This document shows, in pieces, positions 11,733 through 23,830 of a stretch of DNA of 64,000 nucleotides. The notes beneath the pieces were generated by a model. It was not told the origin of the DNA. It saw nothing but the letters and a program-made list of their open reading frames with translations, and did not search any database. Source of the stretch: Triticum aestivum (Eukaryota; Streptophyta; Magnoliopsida; Poales; Poaceae); NCBI RefSeq assembly GCF_018294505.1, contig NC_057813.1:313982900-314046899 (forward strand). The letters run 5' to 3'. Made by a program: the position numbers and the translations under genes. Each line of letters opens with the position of its first letter. Position 1 is the first letter of the stretch.

Positions 11733-12850
11733 CAGTCGTCGGCTTCATCCCCCATGTAAATATTACAGGGGTGTTCGTTATCGCATGACCGCGCTTAATC
11801 CAACGTCTTGGTCCAATGTAGGAGGCGTCTTGCAAAGTGAACTAGGCAATCAGACTATGCGGCTTTAGTACTTTCACTTAGCCATAACAGTACATTCGTG
11901 GCGCTAAGTACTAGCGCCTTGTTGCATGATTGGCGAGCCGAAGTACGACGCCTGTGCAACGCGGCTGGTTGAAAACCCAGCCTCTTGTATGACATGTCAT
12001 AAATCGCGAGCAATTTGTAGTGTAACACTAAGTCGCCGGATCGCTGACCCGCTCTTGCTTACCATGACAGTCAGTTTTCAGCTTTCTCTACTAAGGTACT
12101 TGACCGGACGAACCGGAAATACAATTGCAGTAGTTCTCCATTTCCTACCTTAGTCGAACTTGCGGAACATAAGGTGGCAAACACAAGAGCCAGGCAACCC
12201 AACTATAGACCAAAGACATGATTCAGAGCGGATGCATATAATGCAATATCCGGGACGCCGAAGAGTTCCCTATGGGTGTTGGGACTTAATCAATTTAGAG
12301 GGGCCGAGTACAGACCCTAGCACGTGCCGAACCACGTGTGTCTGTCGAATATAAGGAATAGCGAAGATGACAAGGAAAAAATTCAACAACCAACCAAAAA
12401 GGTGGTAATCATCTGTGCCCTTTGTATCTTTATTGATATTTTGATGACAGACAATGCCGTTCAACACTAAGGTCATATTACATGCCTAAAGAAGAGAAAA
12501 AATTACATAAGCGGAAGTCCAACACAGGGCTTAAAAAACCATAGTTCGGAAAAGAAACTTTAATGATGCCCTGCCGTATGTTGCGCCTTTCCTCCTTAGT
12601 AGTGAGTCCTTTGAGAGGAGTGTTTGATGGCCGGGACGTGCTAGACTTAAAAGGATCTCCTGTGACAACCATCCTTTAAGTAAGGCTCTTGATGAACTTG
12701 CATTGAAGGAAAAAGGAAGGGGGGTATGTGTTCCATTTGTGGTCAAGCCGTGCAATGGACCTATTCCGCAGCGTGCCTCAAGCATCGCCCAGGGTATTTT
12801 TAGTGCGTAATTATGTACGCGATGTACCTGAACCGCCACCTGGTGGGGCG
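11733..12850 (-). other. Gypsy 3' interior, non-coding
   Basis: This belongs to the minus-strand Gypsy element between its pol remnant and the antisense gene. No domain is recognisable on either strand. It includes an A-rich stretch near 12370-12400. Confidence 0.5.
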
Positions 12851-12859
12851 ATCGGCGGA

Positions 12860-12995
12860 GCCCGAACTGCTAATCAATGTCCGGATCCGCTGATTTATGC
12901 GCAGACCGGACTTGTTTGGATGCGTCATTGGCTTTATTATCCTGAATTCGGCTGCAAGGGTTGCGGTGTGTTCTTCTGTACGGAGTGAGCGCTCC
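12860..12995 (-). pseudogene. Gypsy pol remnant, left side of the CACTA insertion
   Basis: Read on the minus strand from 12992, the frame gives RSLRTEEHTA and then LAAEF, a block that follows the protease region in Gypsy pol. It is in frame with the pol segment ending at 54382 on the other side of the CACTA unit. It diverges after about 30 residues, where RT should begin, which points to an internal deletion. Confidence 0.7.
12993..12995. other. Target site duplication (left) of the CACTA unit
   Basis: TCC precedes CACTACAAAAA and matches TCC at 54379-54381. Three-base duplications are the rule for CACTA elements. Confidence 0.8.
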
Positions 12996-13022
12996 CACTA
13001 CAAAAAGAAGACACATCCGTGA
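12996..13022 (+). repeat. Left CACTA terminal inverted repeat
   Basis: 27 bp from CACTACAAAAA to TCCGTGA. It is followed by sub-terminal copies of TTCTATGACGATAATTGTGA and CATGACAGAAAA, which have relatives near the right end. Confidence 0.85.
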
Positions 13023-13499
13023 CATTTTGGGCCGAATGAAAAATTTTCTGTCATACATATGACACTTCTATGACGATAATTGTGACAAAATACGGTATCA
13101 TCATAGATGTGGTGGGCTCCTACTTCTATGACAAAAAATCATGACAGAAAATGGGCTTTTCGTCCTGGGCGGGCCGGAGTCGCAGCTACATGACATTCTT
13201 TGGGCCGTCCATGACGGAAAAAACCATGGTAGAAGCGAGGGCGAAGAAAATTTCGGGGAGTTCCCGGTTATGCTGGGAGGTCGGGGGCCGAGCGATGCAC
13301 ATTTCTCTCGTACACGTATGCGCGTGTGTGCGAGGCGTTGGCTCTAACTGAACACGTGCGAGGCATTGGGCTCTAACTGAACCCGAGCGATTGCACTGCA
13401 GGCTAAGCGTTACTGAACCCGAGCGATCGATCGATGGCTGTTAACTGAACCCGATCAAGCGATTCCTTCGCTACTGCTGCTAACTAAAGCCGATCGATG

Positions 13500-14110
13500 C
13501 TGCCTCTCAGCGTTGTCGGGGGGGGGGGGGGTTGGATGAACAGTGAGCGGTGGCGTCGCCTCTGGATGAAGAGGACCCCGTGGTGTGGAGGGCTGGATGA
13601 ACAGTAGACGGTGGAGCGGTGCCCGTGGAGGGGTGGTTGAACAGTAGCCGGTGGAGTAGCGTGCGGTGGAGGCTGGATGAACAGGAGCCCGTGGAGGCTG
13701 GAGGAGGTCGATGGTAGCCCGTGGAGGCTGGAGGAGCTTGACGGTGGAGATGAACATTATCCCGTGGAGTCTCGTTTTGCGGTACGCCACACCCCTCCCA
13801 ATGAACAGGACCCCCGTTTCGACCGTAGCGCTCCAACACAAGTCTGTTTCGTCTGTGTTGCGGTACGCCACACCCCTCCCGATCAACAGGACCCCCGTTT
13901 CGATAGTAGGAGGTCTGTTTCCTCCGTTTTGTGGTACGCCACACCCCTCCCGATCAACAGGACCCCCGTTTCGACCGTAGGAGGTCCGTTTCCTCCGTTT
14001 TGCGGTATGTCACACCCATCCCGGTGAACAAGATCCCATTTCGAACGTGGCCGGTCGAACACAAGGCCGTTTCCTCCATTCTGCGGTACGCCAGGCCTTG
14101 TTTCCATCGC
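13500..14110 (+). repeat. Left sub-terminal repeat arrays
   Basis: Two arrays are present. From 13510 to 13750 a degenerate unit of about 45-55 bp recurs (GGATGAACAGTAG..GGTGGAG). From 13770 to 14110 a unit of about 70 bp recurs four to five times (ACGCCACACCCCTCCC, AACAGGACCCCCGTTTCGA). Sub-terminal arrays are thought to bind CACTA transposase proteins. Antisense ORFs over this stretch merely reflect the repeats. Confidence 0.75.
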
Positions 14111-14599
14111 CTGTTCTGTCCAAGCCCTCTCGATGAACATGACCACACATTCCGTTCCGACCGAGCCGGTTGGCTCCCCATGAAAATGACGACGACGCTG
14201 TTTCTCCGTTCCGACCCAGCCATGTACCACGAGCCCTGGCCGTATGTATGCGCGAGTAGGCGTTCGAGACCCTGCCCGTATGTACGTATGTGGCCGTATT
14301 TTCTTTCTTGCACCCTGGCCGCTGTACGTACGTGTACATGCTACGTGCGCGCCTCTACAACGACTAGTATGTACGTACACGTTCGCGACCAGAATGACAA
14401 CACTACGTACGCTTCGACCAGGTGGGTCCCAACTGTCAGGCACTTCCTTGCCTGCGAAGATGTAGCTGGTGGGTCCCAACAGTCAGTGGGGCGAATCGTT
14501 TTTTTTGCCCGGACGCACTTCGTTGCGTGCGAAGGTGTAGCTGGTGGGTCCCAGGAGTCAGGGGGAAACATTGTTTTCACGAAATATGGTGGCCCATCC

Positions 14600-15880
14600 G
14601 GCGGGTCCCTGCTGTCAGGTGGAGGAATCATTATTTTCCGCGTAATAAGGAGGCAGTTCTTTGCTGCGGCCATGGACCCAGCTGTCAGCCTCTCCATGTA
14701 CAGTCCACGTCCGATGGAAGTCGTTCCTTGACCACGTTGACCACGCCGCACTGAGAGCACCACGGCAGTGGACGACGGCGAGGCCTAGGAAGGGGATGAC
14801 TCGGAGCCGAGGAAGACGTGGTAGTGGAAGCCCGTGCGGAGAGGAGTACGAGGGTTCACTAGTTCGGCTGCGGTGTGGGGCTGCCGTCGCCGCAGGGCCT
14901 GGCCAGTAGTGGGAATAGTAGGGGGCGGTGAGGCCTCCGCGGCAGCACCGCCGGCCACGGGAGGCAGGAGCATGCGGCACGACCGCCGCTGCTTTGGGCG
15001 ACTGGAGCAAGAAGACCAGAGGTTGAAGAAGCACTACGGCCGTTGGATGGACATCGTACGGTCACTGGAGCTAGAATCGTTCATATTGACTAAAGTTGAC
15101 AAAGGCCCCCGTCCCAGTCAACTTAGTAGGCCCACAAGTCAGCCTTCCACCATGGTGGGTCCCAGCTAGCAGGGGGAGTATTCATTTTTTGTGCATAATA
15201 AGGAGGCACTTCCGGTGGGTCCGAGCTGACAGCGGGGGAACGTTTTTTTGCAAAATACGGTGGCCCGTCCGGTGGGTCCCAGTAGTCAGGGGGGAAATGT
15301 TTTTTCGCAAAACAAGGTGGCCCGTCCGGTGGGTCCCTGCTGTTAGGTGGAGGAATAATTATTTGGCGTATAATAAGGAGGCACTTCTTTGCTGCCGCCT
15401 GGACCCATCTGTCAGCCTCTCCACGTACAATACTCTTCCGATGGAAGTCGGTCGTTGACCACGTGGATCACGCCGCGCCGAGGGCACCAGGGCGATGGAC
15501 GACGGTGAGGACTAGGAAGGGGATGACGCGGAGTCGGGGAAGACGCAGCAGTGGAAGCCCGCGTGGAGAGGAGTACGAGGGTTCACTGGTTCGGCTGCTG
15601 TGTGAGGTTGCCGTCGCCGCAGTATAACAGGGGGTGTGGGTGAGTAGAGGGATGGACTGGCCAGCGGTGCGAGTAGTACGGGGCGGTGAGGCCTCCGCGA
15701 CATCACAACCAGCCATGGGAGGTAGGAGCACGCGGCACGACCGGCGCTGCTTTGGGCGGTTGGAGCAAGAAAACCAGAGGTTGAAGAAGCACTACGACCG
15801 TTGGATGGACATCGTACGATCACTGCAGCTAGAATCGTTTATATGACTAAGTTGACAAAGCCCTTGGTACGCGTCAACTT
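14600..15880 (+). repeat. Tandem duplication of about 0.73 kb
   Basis: The segment from about 14620 (GGAGGAATCATTATTT) to 15110 recurs from about 15348 (GGAGGAATAATTATTT) to 15880, with the same order of landmarks: AATAAGGAGGCA, CAGCCTCTCCA, GGAAGGGGATGAC, GAGTACGAGGGTTCACT and TTGAAGAAGCACTACG. The copies have diverged by substitutions and small gaps. Many overlapping ORFs on both strands exist but none looks like a protein family. Confidence 0.8.
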
Positions 15881-15899
15881 AGTAGGTCCACAGCTCGGA

Positions 15900-16654
15900 T
15901 TTGGCAGAGAACATATAGCCCATTTGCAATTAGTAAGAATGTACATCCCATTTTTTAATTCTAATGGAATTTACTACAGCCCATTTACAGTTTGTTAAAA
16001 GTACATCCCAACTTCTAGCTAGGACAACGATTAATAATTTCAAACAACCGCTCAAAACAGAATTCAAAAAAAATTCCCACATTTTGATGGGATCCAAAAT
16101 ATTTTTATCTGAAATTTCTAGTCAGGTTAAATATAATTTCAAAATAAAGATGTATTACATTAAAATCCAACGAAATATTGCGCGCGCAACAAGTAATGAA
16201 ATTAAAAATTTCAAATTCCAAATATAATATATTTTTTAAACTAATTACGCTTTTGGTGCATAGTTAGTGCCTAGTTATTATAATTACATCCCATTTATCA
16301 TTTCCTAAAGTCCATTTTCTTGTTAAGCCTAATGCATACCTCCTAGGAAAGTTTGCAGCCCAGCGGGCCGGAGAATAACAAGTTGACCCGGATATTGTGT
16401 ACAACTGTCAGCCCAGTTGCATTGCTGATGTTGAAAAAAAAGGCCTGTGTAGTACAGTACAACCTAACATGGCTACTCAGCTCACATTCAGCGACGTCGG
16501 AAAGGCCCAAACAAGGCTTCTGTACAACTTTTTGAAGTCACTGAGCTCAATTAATAACTTAAGAAAAAAGTTAGATTATAGTGGAACCTAATTAAAAGTT
16601 GTCACGAGAAAATAAATAATTCAACGGGTCCCACTTGTGCGTGTGCACGCGCAT

Positions 16655-16703
<49 letters not shown>

Positions 16704-17128
16704 CCATCGGTCGATGCTCGTAAATACATCTTTCAGCCATATGCATTGCTGATGCTCGGTAAAAATTTATATAGTTGACACAATCATATAGAACATCATA
16801 GCACACTGAACTTGCATACAAAAATTTCACGCAGGCGGCTCAATCAAGATGGAAGCAGTGGATCGCTACGGGTAGGGCTACGTTGAAACCAACGAAGTCG
16901 TACATAATGGTTCATCGTCTTTATCAATGACGGGGAAATATCTTGAATGCTGTGCAAAGAAAACAAACAGACAACACAATAAGTTCTGCTAGCACATCAA
17001 GTTGATGTACAGCCCTGTCTAAAAAAAGTTCAGGTACAAAATTATAATAGGTCACACTCAAATGTACTGGCATATCAGTGCTTCAACCCATAGCTCGGAT
17101 TTAACTAGTATATGACAAGATTCAGTTG
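15900..17128. other. AT-rich CACTA interior, no gene seen
   Basis: Non-coding AT-rich sequence. A compound (GT)n(GA)n microsatellite lies at 16654-16703. I see no other structure. Confidence 0.5.
16654..16703. repeat. (GT)n(GA)n compound microsatellite
   Basis: About 13 GT units followed by about 12 GA units. Confidence 0.95.
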
Positions 17129-17920
17129 TTACCTCAAATTAGAGCACATCCAGGCAGCCAGCCCTGCCTCTTCTCCCAAAGAAGCAGTGGCCTCCGCCGT
17201 GCGATGGAGTAGGCCCTGTGCCATCCACATTCCGAGCAACACGGGGAAAGTCTGACGTTGACTCCTGTAATGGACGTCGTCGACGGACCCTGGCACCAGC
17301 GGCGGCGGCAGGACTTCGATTGATGGATTGACCACTTCTTCGACATGCATGAACACTCGATACAGGTACATCCCTAACGTGGTCTGCAGCGGCCTTGGTG
17401 GAGACGAATAGTACAACCCTGGTTCCTGCACCGATATCTCAACACCAATCACCTTCGGTATGGTGGAGGGCTTCTTCATCCATGCCATAACCGTCAGACC
17501 CCAGCTGTCTGGAGGAACAAATATACTTATGATCTCACCTCCAAGGTCGTTGATAAGCTCATTCATGGACTCGTTGTTCCAAGCACGTCGAGGCATGCCG
17601 TGGAAGGTAAGATTTGTTAAAAACTCAAGTTCAGAGGGCACCGAGCCCCATCCTGGGTGCCACTGATTAAAGCTCACCAGCGCGCCATCGCAAAACAAAC
17701 ATCGGCAAGATTCAAACACACGACTGCAGTCGAAAGTTGTCCGGAACCTGACGAAGAAATCAGCCGGTGGCGGATAGACTTCGACGAGCAAGTCACTTAT
17801 TTGGATGCCATGCGCAATGCCAAGAGCTTTGACAAGGTTATCCGGCAAGACGGGAGGCCGGTCGCCGTTGATGGTTACCATCAACACTTTGCTAGCAAAC
17901 TGGTCGTCAAGCGCCGCCAT
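17129..17920 (-). CDS. DUF4283-type protein fragment, captured
   Basis: The minus-strand frame opens at ATG 17920 (MAALDDQF) and ends after MCSNLR at 17129, about 263 residues. Blocks fitting grass DUF4283-type proteins are VYPPPADFFVRF (about 46-57), LVSFNQWHPGWGS (about 77), FHGMPRRAWNNESMNELI (about 105-122), and LTVMAWMKKPSTIPKVIGVEI (about 142-162), in the usual order. The frame stays open above the ATG to a TAG about 80 bases upstream, with FGHCVL resembling the usual upstream block, so the true start may be lost. This family is often found in transposon-linked or reverse-transcriptase-like genes of grasses. Function is unknown. The C-terminal part is probably missing. Confidence 0.55.
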   Translation of the reverse strand: MAALDDQFASKVLMVTINGDRPPVLPDNLVKALGIAHGIQISDLLVEVYPPPADFFVRFRTTFDCSRVFESCRCLFCDGALVSFNQWHPGWGSVPSELEFLTNLTFHGMPRRAWNNESMNELINDLGGEIISIFVPPDSWGLTVMAWMKKPSTIPKVIGVEISVQEPGLYYSSPPRPLQTTLGMYLYRVFMHVEEVVNPSIEVLPPPLVPGSVDDVHYRSQRQTFPVLLGMWMAQGLLHRTAEATASLGEEAGLAAWMCSNLR

Positions 17921-18961
17921 GCCACTGTTGAGCGACAGCACGCAGTGACCGAAGGCAGGACGGACCTCAGGATCTCCGGCTCGGAGATCTGCGTTGACCG
18001 GCTACATGATAGTGCGCTTGAGTACAGGGAGTACAGGAGGGGGATTTGGGAGAACTGGAGTTGGAATCGAGATTCCAGAGGTGGGGGAGGGGTGGGAGAC
18101 TGGGGATGAAAAGGTAGCATGAATTTCGAGCAGGCGCCAATATGCTCTCGGCGCGCAAGCGCACGAAAACACCGGTGGCACCCACATGTTGGCCTAAGAG
18201 TCCTTATTCTTTCTTTTTTTGGAGAGCCCGACCTTTTTTTTCAAGATCTTTTGAGAGCCCGGCCTGAGAGTCAAAATTGACCTGTTTGGTATTGTGTTAC
18301 TACTCTGCCCATATTCAACGACACCTCACTGGCCCAAACAAGTGTACATCATCGAAAAGACACTGAGCTCAAATTATATAACTTGAAAAAAGGAGATATA
18401 CTCTGAACACTGGAGAATGGTGATGCCCTCATTTAGCCCACCAGTAGTTTGAAACAATAAATAGTTCGAAACAACGATATATACAACATTCAAACACTAA
18501 CTAGTGACTACTACTGACATAAACAACAAGACATGATAGTTCATAAGAAGTCTTGCTACACCACCAAAATGCACCCATCTCCAGTGCTCAGACTCTCGTG
18601 ATCCAGACGAGAATGACATTCTAAACAGAAGCAACTATTACATAGTAAGAGTTACATAGACGAGGATGACCAAATGACAAGGAATATGCATAACAAAAGA
18701 AAGAACTACCCATCCAGAACCAGCAGCAAAGACAACAAAGTTATTCGAAGAGATGATCCAACACCATCATAATTTGCAGCCCCGCTTCAGCGACCAGTGA
18801 TCTAGAGACACCAGTACTCCACCCTTTCGATGCAACAGCCCAATTACCTATCAACCTGAAGGCTTGAACCACATCACTGCCTGTCGTAATTGAGACATCC
18901 AAGGATCAAAGTTAATCCGGATGCCTTTGTCATTCTCACCTTCTTTTGGCTGCAGGCTGTA
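17921..18961. other. Spacer and probable 3' flank of the F-box gene
   Basis: No coding region is convincing. 18185-18260 has T-rich runs. The part next to 18961 would hold the 3' untranslated sequence of the minus-strand F-box gene. Confidence 0.4.
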
Positions 18962-19386
18962 TCATTGACAATCAGGAGAGTTTCCTCCCGAACTCCTAGG
19001 GCTCGCCGTGTAGACACAGTTTTCCATAGAAAATAGAGCCTCTCTGACATCAAGGTCCTTGCCAACGGTGATCTCCTGGTTAATCGGATAATTGAGTCCG
19101 AGAAACAGAGAGTGTGAACCAAGGCTGTTTACCCGCCTCCAACTAAAAAATCCTAAAGGCCCCAACAAGCTGGTATCCTGCTCATAGACGTAACAGCCAC
19201 TGTCCGGATACTCACGTATTATACGGTGCTTGTATGCAGTGGGGTTTTTGCAATATAACTTTTCCGGCTGATGTGTCCGAATGATCATCAGTCTTTTGTC
19301 GTCGTCTGAGTGAGCGAGGAACCAGTTGTGCTTCCCTGTTTTTGGCAAAGGTGGTGTGATTACAAAGGGCAGTAACTGTAGGGACA
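18962..19386 (-). pseudogene. F-box/DUF295 gene, last exon
   Basis: The exon opens after the acceptor CAG (complement of 19387-19389) and ends at a stop after NSPDCQ. It carries SLQLLPFVITPP, the Ile-Arg/Tyr-rich middle and LGSHSLFLGLNYPI, which fit the C-terminal half of plant DUF295 domains (predicted beta-propeller of F-box proteins). About 141 residues. The intron phase (1) matches the donor at 20180. Confidence 0.75.
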
Positions 19387-20180
19387 CTGCATCATATCAA
19401 AAAGGACATGCATTGTTAATATAAAATCAGCATTGTTTAGAGTATGAGTAGGATAATGCAAGAAACAACATTGATATGTCCCTATTGGAACTGAGAGGAA
19501 AATAGAGGGAAATGTATATTGGGTTCAAAAATATAGAAGTGCCATGCATGGTTATACTCATGTTATCTCGCAACCGATTCTTCACAGGAAACTACCATGC
19601 CATGCACATTATGTAATCATGTTCTATCCTCACAAACAAATTCTTCAAGGTAACTAATAGACCATGCATTGTTATATACTCATGTTCTGTGGGCTAAAAA
19701 ATTGTGAGGATATTATTCTAGCCATTGATTGCTGAAGGGCGAATATAGGTATGTACACATGGTAAGCATTGTAGGATTTCACTACTTCCAAATATAGAGT
19801 TCTCCATATGCACATTTACTTCCCTAGTGTATGGTTAGATGAAACCAACAGTGTGGTGCATGTTTCTACATCATGAAAATGAGGAAACTAACATGGCCAT
19901 TGATACACACTCATATTTAGTAGTAGTATATAGATTACTGTAAAATACGGATAATATCCATATATTCCTAACCGTTTGATTATTCAGGGTACAAATTGGC
20001 TGTAATGACATGGTCACAATTGCATGAATTAACTCATTCCAAATATAGCTGATTTATGGCGTCTCTAATACATTGCCATAGTTCTACTCAAATTCTACTC
20101 AAACAGGGATATGCCAATCATCACAAAAAGTTCAAACAGTGTCATGCCGTCATCATTAACATGAGACGGAAACAACTTAC
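19387..20180 (-). other. Intron of the F-box/DUF295 gene
   Basis: Minus-strand donor GTAAGT begins at 20180 and the acceptor CAG ends at 19387, giving 794 bp. The sequence is AT-rich with no other feature. Exon frame is kept across it. Confidence 0.7.
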
Positions 20181-20286
20181 ATGCGCCGTCCAAGCAATAT
20201 GTGGTGCCATCTGCTTTGTCAATTGCGTAGATGATGCCATTGTGTTCAATAGCATCACAGAAGTGTGTATCAGCTTTGACGATGAT
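20181..20286 (-). pseudogene. F-box/DUF295 gene, exon 1 segment left of the LARD
   Basis: Read leftward from 20286 the frame gives DTHFCDAIEHNGIIYAID, a recognised DUF295 motif (aspartate, then HNG.IYA.D), and ends at donor GTAAGT. It joins in frame with the segment ending at 32201. Positions 20282-20286 are the target duplication ATGAT. Confidence 0.8.
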
Positions 20287-22490
20287 TGTGACGCCCCCGA
20301 TTCAATCGTACACTAATCATGCACGCAAATGTGTACGATCAAGATCAGGGGCTCACGGGAAGATATCACAACACAACTCTACAAATAAAATAAGTCATAC
20401 AAGCATCATAATACAAGCCAGGGGCCTCGAGGGCTCGAATACAAGTGCTCGATCATAGACGAGTCAGCGGAAGCAACAATATCTGAGTACAGACATAAGT
20501 TAAACAAGTTTGCCTTAAGAAGGCTAGCACAAACTGGGATACAGATCGAAAGAGGCGCAGGCCTCCTGCCTGGGATCCTCCTAAACTACTCCAGGTCGTC
20601 ATCAGCGGGCAGCACGTAGTAGTAGGCACCTCCAGTGTAGTAGGGGTCGTCGTCGACGGTGGCGTCTGGCTCCTGGACTCCAGCCTCTGGTTGCGACAAC
20701 CAGAAAGAAAGGAAAGGGGAAAAAGGGGGGAGAAAGCAACCGTGAGTACTCATCCAAAGTACTCGCAAGCAAGGAGCTACACTACATATGCATGGGTATA
20801 TGTGTAAAGAGGCCATATCAGTGGACTGAACTGCAGAATGCCAGAATAAGAGGGGGATAGCGAATCCTGTCGAAGACTACGCTTCTGGTAGCCTCCGTCT
20901 TGCAGCATGTAGAAGAGAGTAGATTGAAGTCCTCCAAGTAGCATCTCCAAGTAGCATATCCAGGTAGCATCTCCAAGCGCATCTCCAGTCGCATCGCATA
21001 GCATAATCCTACCCGGCGATCCTCTTATCGTCGCCCTGCGGAAAAGCGATCACCGGGTTGTCTGTGGAACTTGGAAGGGTGTGTTTTATTAAGTATCCGG
21101 TTCTAGTTGTCATAAGGTCAAGGTACAACTCCAAGTCGTCCTGTTACCGAAGATCACGGCTATTCGAATAGATTAACTTCCCTGCAGGGGTGCACCACAT
21201 AGCCCAACACGCTCGATCCCATTTGGTCGGACACACTTTCCTGGGTCATGCCCGGCCTCGGAAGATCAACACGTCGCAGCCCCACCTAGGCTCAACAGAG
21301 AGGCCAGCACGCCGGTCTAAACCTAAGCGCACAGGGGTCTGGGCCCATCGCCCATAGCACACCTGCACTTTGCGTACGCGGCCGAAAGCAGACCTAGCCT
21401 AGTGGCGTTCCAGTCCAATTCGGCGCGCGCCGCTCCGTCGCTGACGTCTGAAGTGCTTCGGCTGATACCACGACGTCGGGATACCCATAACTACTCCCAC
21501 GTAGATGGTTAGTGCGTATAGGCTCGTAGCCAGACTCAGATCAAATACCAAGATCTCGTTAAGCGTGTTAAGTATCCGCGAACGCCGAACAGGGCCAGGC
21601 CCACCTGTCTCCTAGGTGGTCTCAACCTGCCCTGTCGCTCCACCACAAAGTAACAGTCGGGGGCCGTCGGGAACTCAGGCCCACCACTACCTGGATGGAG
21701 CCACCTGCCCCTTCAGCCCCCATCTCCAAACAGTATCACCAGTAATGTAACAGTGTAAAGTATATAGTATATGCCCGTGATCACCTCCCGAAGTGATCAC
21801 AGCCCAGTAGTATAGCATGGCAGACGGATAAGAGTGTAGGGTCACTGATGGAACACTAGCATCCTATACTAAGCATTTAGGATTGCGAGTAAGGTATCAA
21901 TGACTGTAGCAGCAATGACAGGCTATGCATCAGAATAGGATTAACGGAAAGCAGTAACATGCTACACTACTCTAATGCAAGCAGTATAGAGAAGAGTAGG
22001 CGATATCTGGTGATCAAAGGGGGGGGGGCTTGCCTGGTTGCTCTGGCAAGAGAGAGGGGTCGTCAACTCCGTAGTCGAACTGGTCAGCAGCAGCGTCGGT
22101 CTCGTAGTCTACCGGAGAGAAGAGGGGGAAGAAATAATGAATACAGAGCAAACAAAGCATCACAAAATATAACAAGACAATACGCGGTGTTCGGTGTGCC
22201 CTAACGCGGTAGTAGGTGATACCGGTGAAGGGGGGAAAACATCCGGGAAAGTATTCCCGGTGTTTCGTGTTTTCGGGCAGAGGAGCCGGAGGGGGAAAGT
22301 TGCGGGTTCGATAGGTTAGGGGGGTGTGGCGGACGAACGGACTGCGTATCCGGAATCGTCTCGTCGCTCTGAGCAACTTTCATGTTGAAAATATTTTAAT
22401 CCGAGTTACGGATTAAAAGATATGATTTTCTAAAGATTTTATTAATTTCTGAAATTTAATTAATTATTTAATTAATTCGAAAATGGATTT

Positions 22491-22552
22491 ATGACGTCAG
22501 CATGACGTCGTGCTGACGTCAGCAGTCAGCGTTGACCGTTTGACCTGGTCAA
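22491..22552. promoter_or_regulatory. TGACGTCA and W-box cluster in LARD 3' LTR
   Basis: Two TGACGTCA palindromes (22492-22499, 22514-22521) flank a third partial TGACGTC. They are followed by GTTGACC and the palindrome TTGACCTGGTCAA (22540-22552). TGACGTCA is the classic core for bZIP/TGA factors and TTGACC is a W-box core for WRKY factors. The same cluster is in the other LTR at 30540-30601. Activity is inferred, not shown. Confidence 0.5.
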
Positions 22553-22859
22553 CCTGACATGTGGGTCCCGTGGGACCCACCTGCCATACACTGTTAGGTT
22601 TAATTAGGGTTTAGTTTAATTAACAGTAGTTAATTAGGTTAATTAGCCCTTAGGTTAATTAATCAGGATTAATTATATTAATTATTTACTTAATTAATTA
22701 ATTTTATTCATTTTTAATTTTATTAATTATATTTATTTAATTCCCCTATTCCATTTTTTTTCTTTTATTCAAAAACGTTCTGGGGAGGGGCCCCCATGTC
22801 ATTGGCACTGGGTGCCCAGTCAGCATGGCCGACTGGGTCAACAGGCCGGCCGGGCCCCT

Positions 22860-23830
22860 AGGGCCCACGGGTCAGTGACCCAGGGGTGGCCCCGGGTCGG
22901 CCACGTCGGCGGCCGGTGTTGGGGAGCTCCGGTGGGCGTTCCCGCGGCGGAGGGGCGCCGGACCTCGCCGGAATTTGTCGTCCGACGGCCAAAATGGGGC
23001 GCGGGCGGTGCGTTCGGAAGCGGGAAGGACGGCGCGTCCAATGGTGGCAGTGGCGCGGCCGGAATCGGCCGGAATCGGCGCCGGCGAGCGGCGGAGGCGG
23101 CGGGGTGGTTCGGGCCCCGACGGGAGCGCGCTACGGGGGCCGGGGGGGCTTGCGCGGCGCGGAGCAGCACGGGCTCGGCCCCGTGACCATTTGGTCACCG
23201 GGGGGCGCCGGCGACAAGATCCACGGTGGGGGGGGGGGAGGGATGTTCGGGTGCGGCGTGCTCGCCGGCGAGCGGCTCGGGCGAGGAGAGGAGAGAGGGA
23301 GGCCGGGAACGGCATGGCCGCGGGCGGCGCACCGCGTGACCGCGAGGGGGCAGCCGGAGCCGGCGACGGGGAGGCCAGGGGCGTCGGCGGCGTTCGGGAG
23401 GGGACTAGGGGGAGAGAGGGGACCGATGGGGGAGGGGAGTGCCCCCCGGGGGGGAGCGTGGGGTCTATGCGAGCTGCTCGGGGGCGGTCGGGGTCGACCG
23501 TTGAGGAGGAGGGCGGGGAGGCGGCCGACGGCGACGGGATCCGTCGAGGTGGGGGGGTCGGGGACGACCCCGCGGCGGCGAGGGGGCCTTGCGCCCAGCG
23601 CGGTAGGTCGGGGAGGTGCGGACGGGGCGGCGGGGGTCGCCGGCGTCGGGGGGGGGGGGCGACGGGATCGGGCAGCTCCCGATCCGGACGGCGCGGGGGA
23701 GGAGAAGGAGGGGATCGGGGGGGGGGGAGAGTGAGGTGGTTAGGGTTTCCACCGACGGGGGGGGGGGGAGTGGATAAGGGAGTGAGGGGTGGGCCGGGCC
23801 AGGGGGGCTGGCCGACTGGGCCAGGTGGGC
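22860..23830 (+). repeat. G-rich block in LARD 3' LTR
   Basis: About 1 kb of very GC-rich sequence with many runs of 4 to 12 G on the + strand (C-rich on the element's sense strand). Its counterpart is 30905-31860, where some G runs are longer. Confidence 0.8.

Noticed and set aside
13455..14763. Many ORFs on both strands over the left sub-terminal arrays
   Set aside because: Repeated units keep frames open by chance; products have no family and repeat the DNA period.
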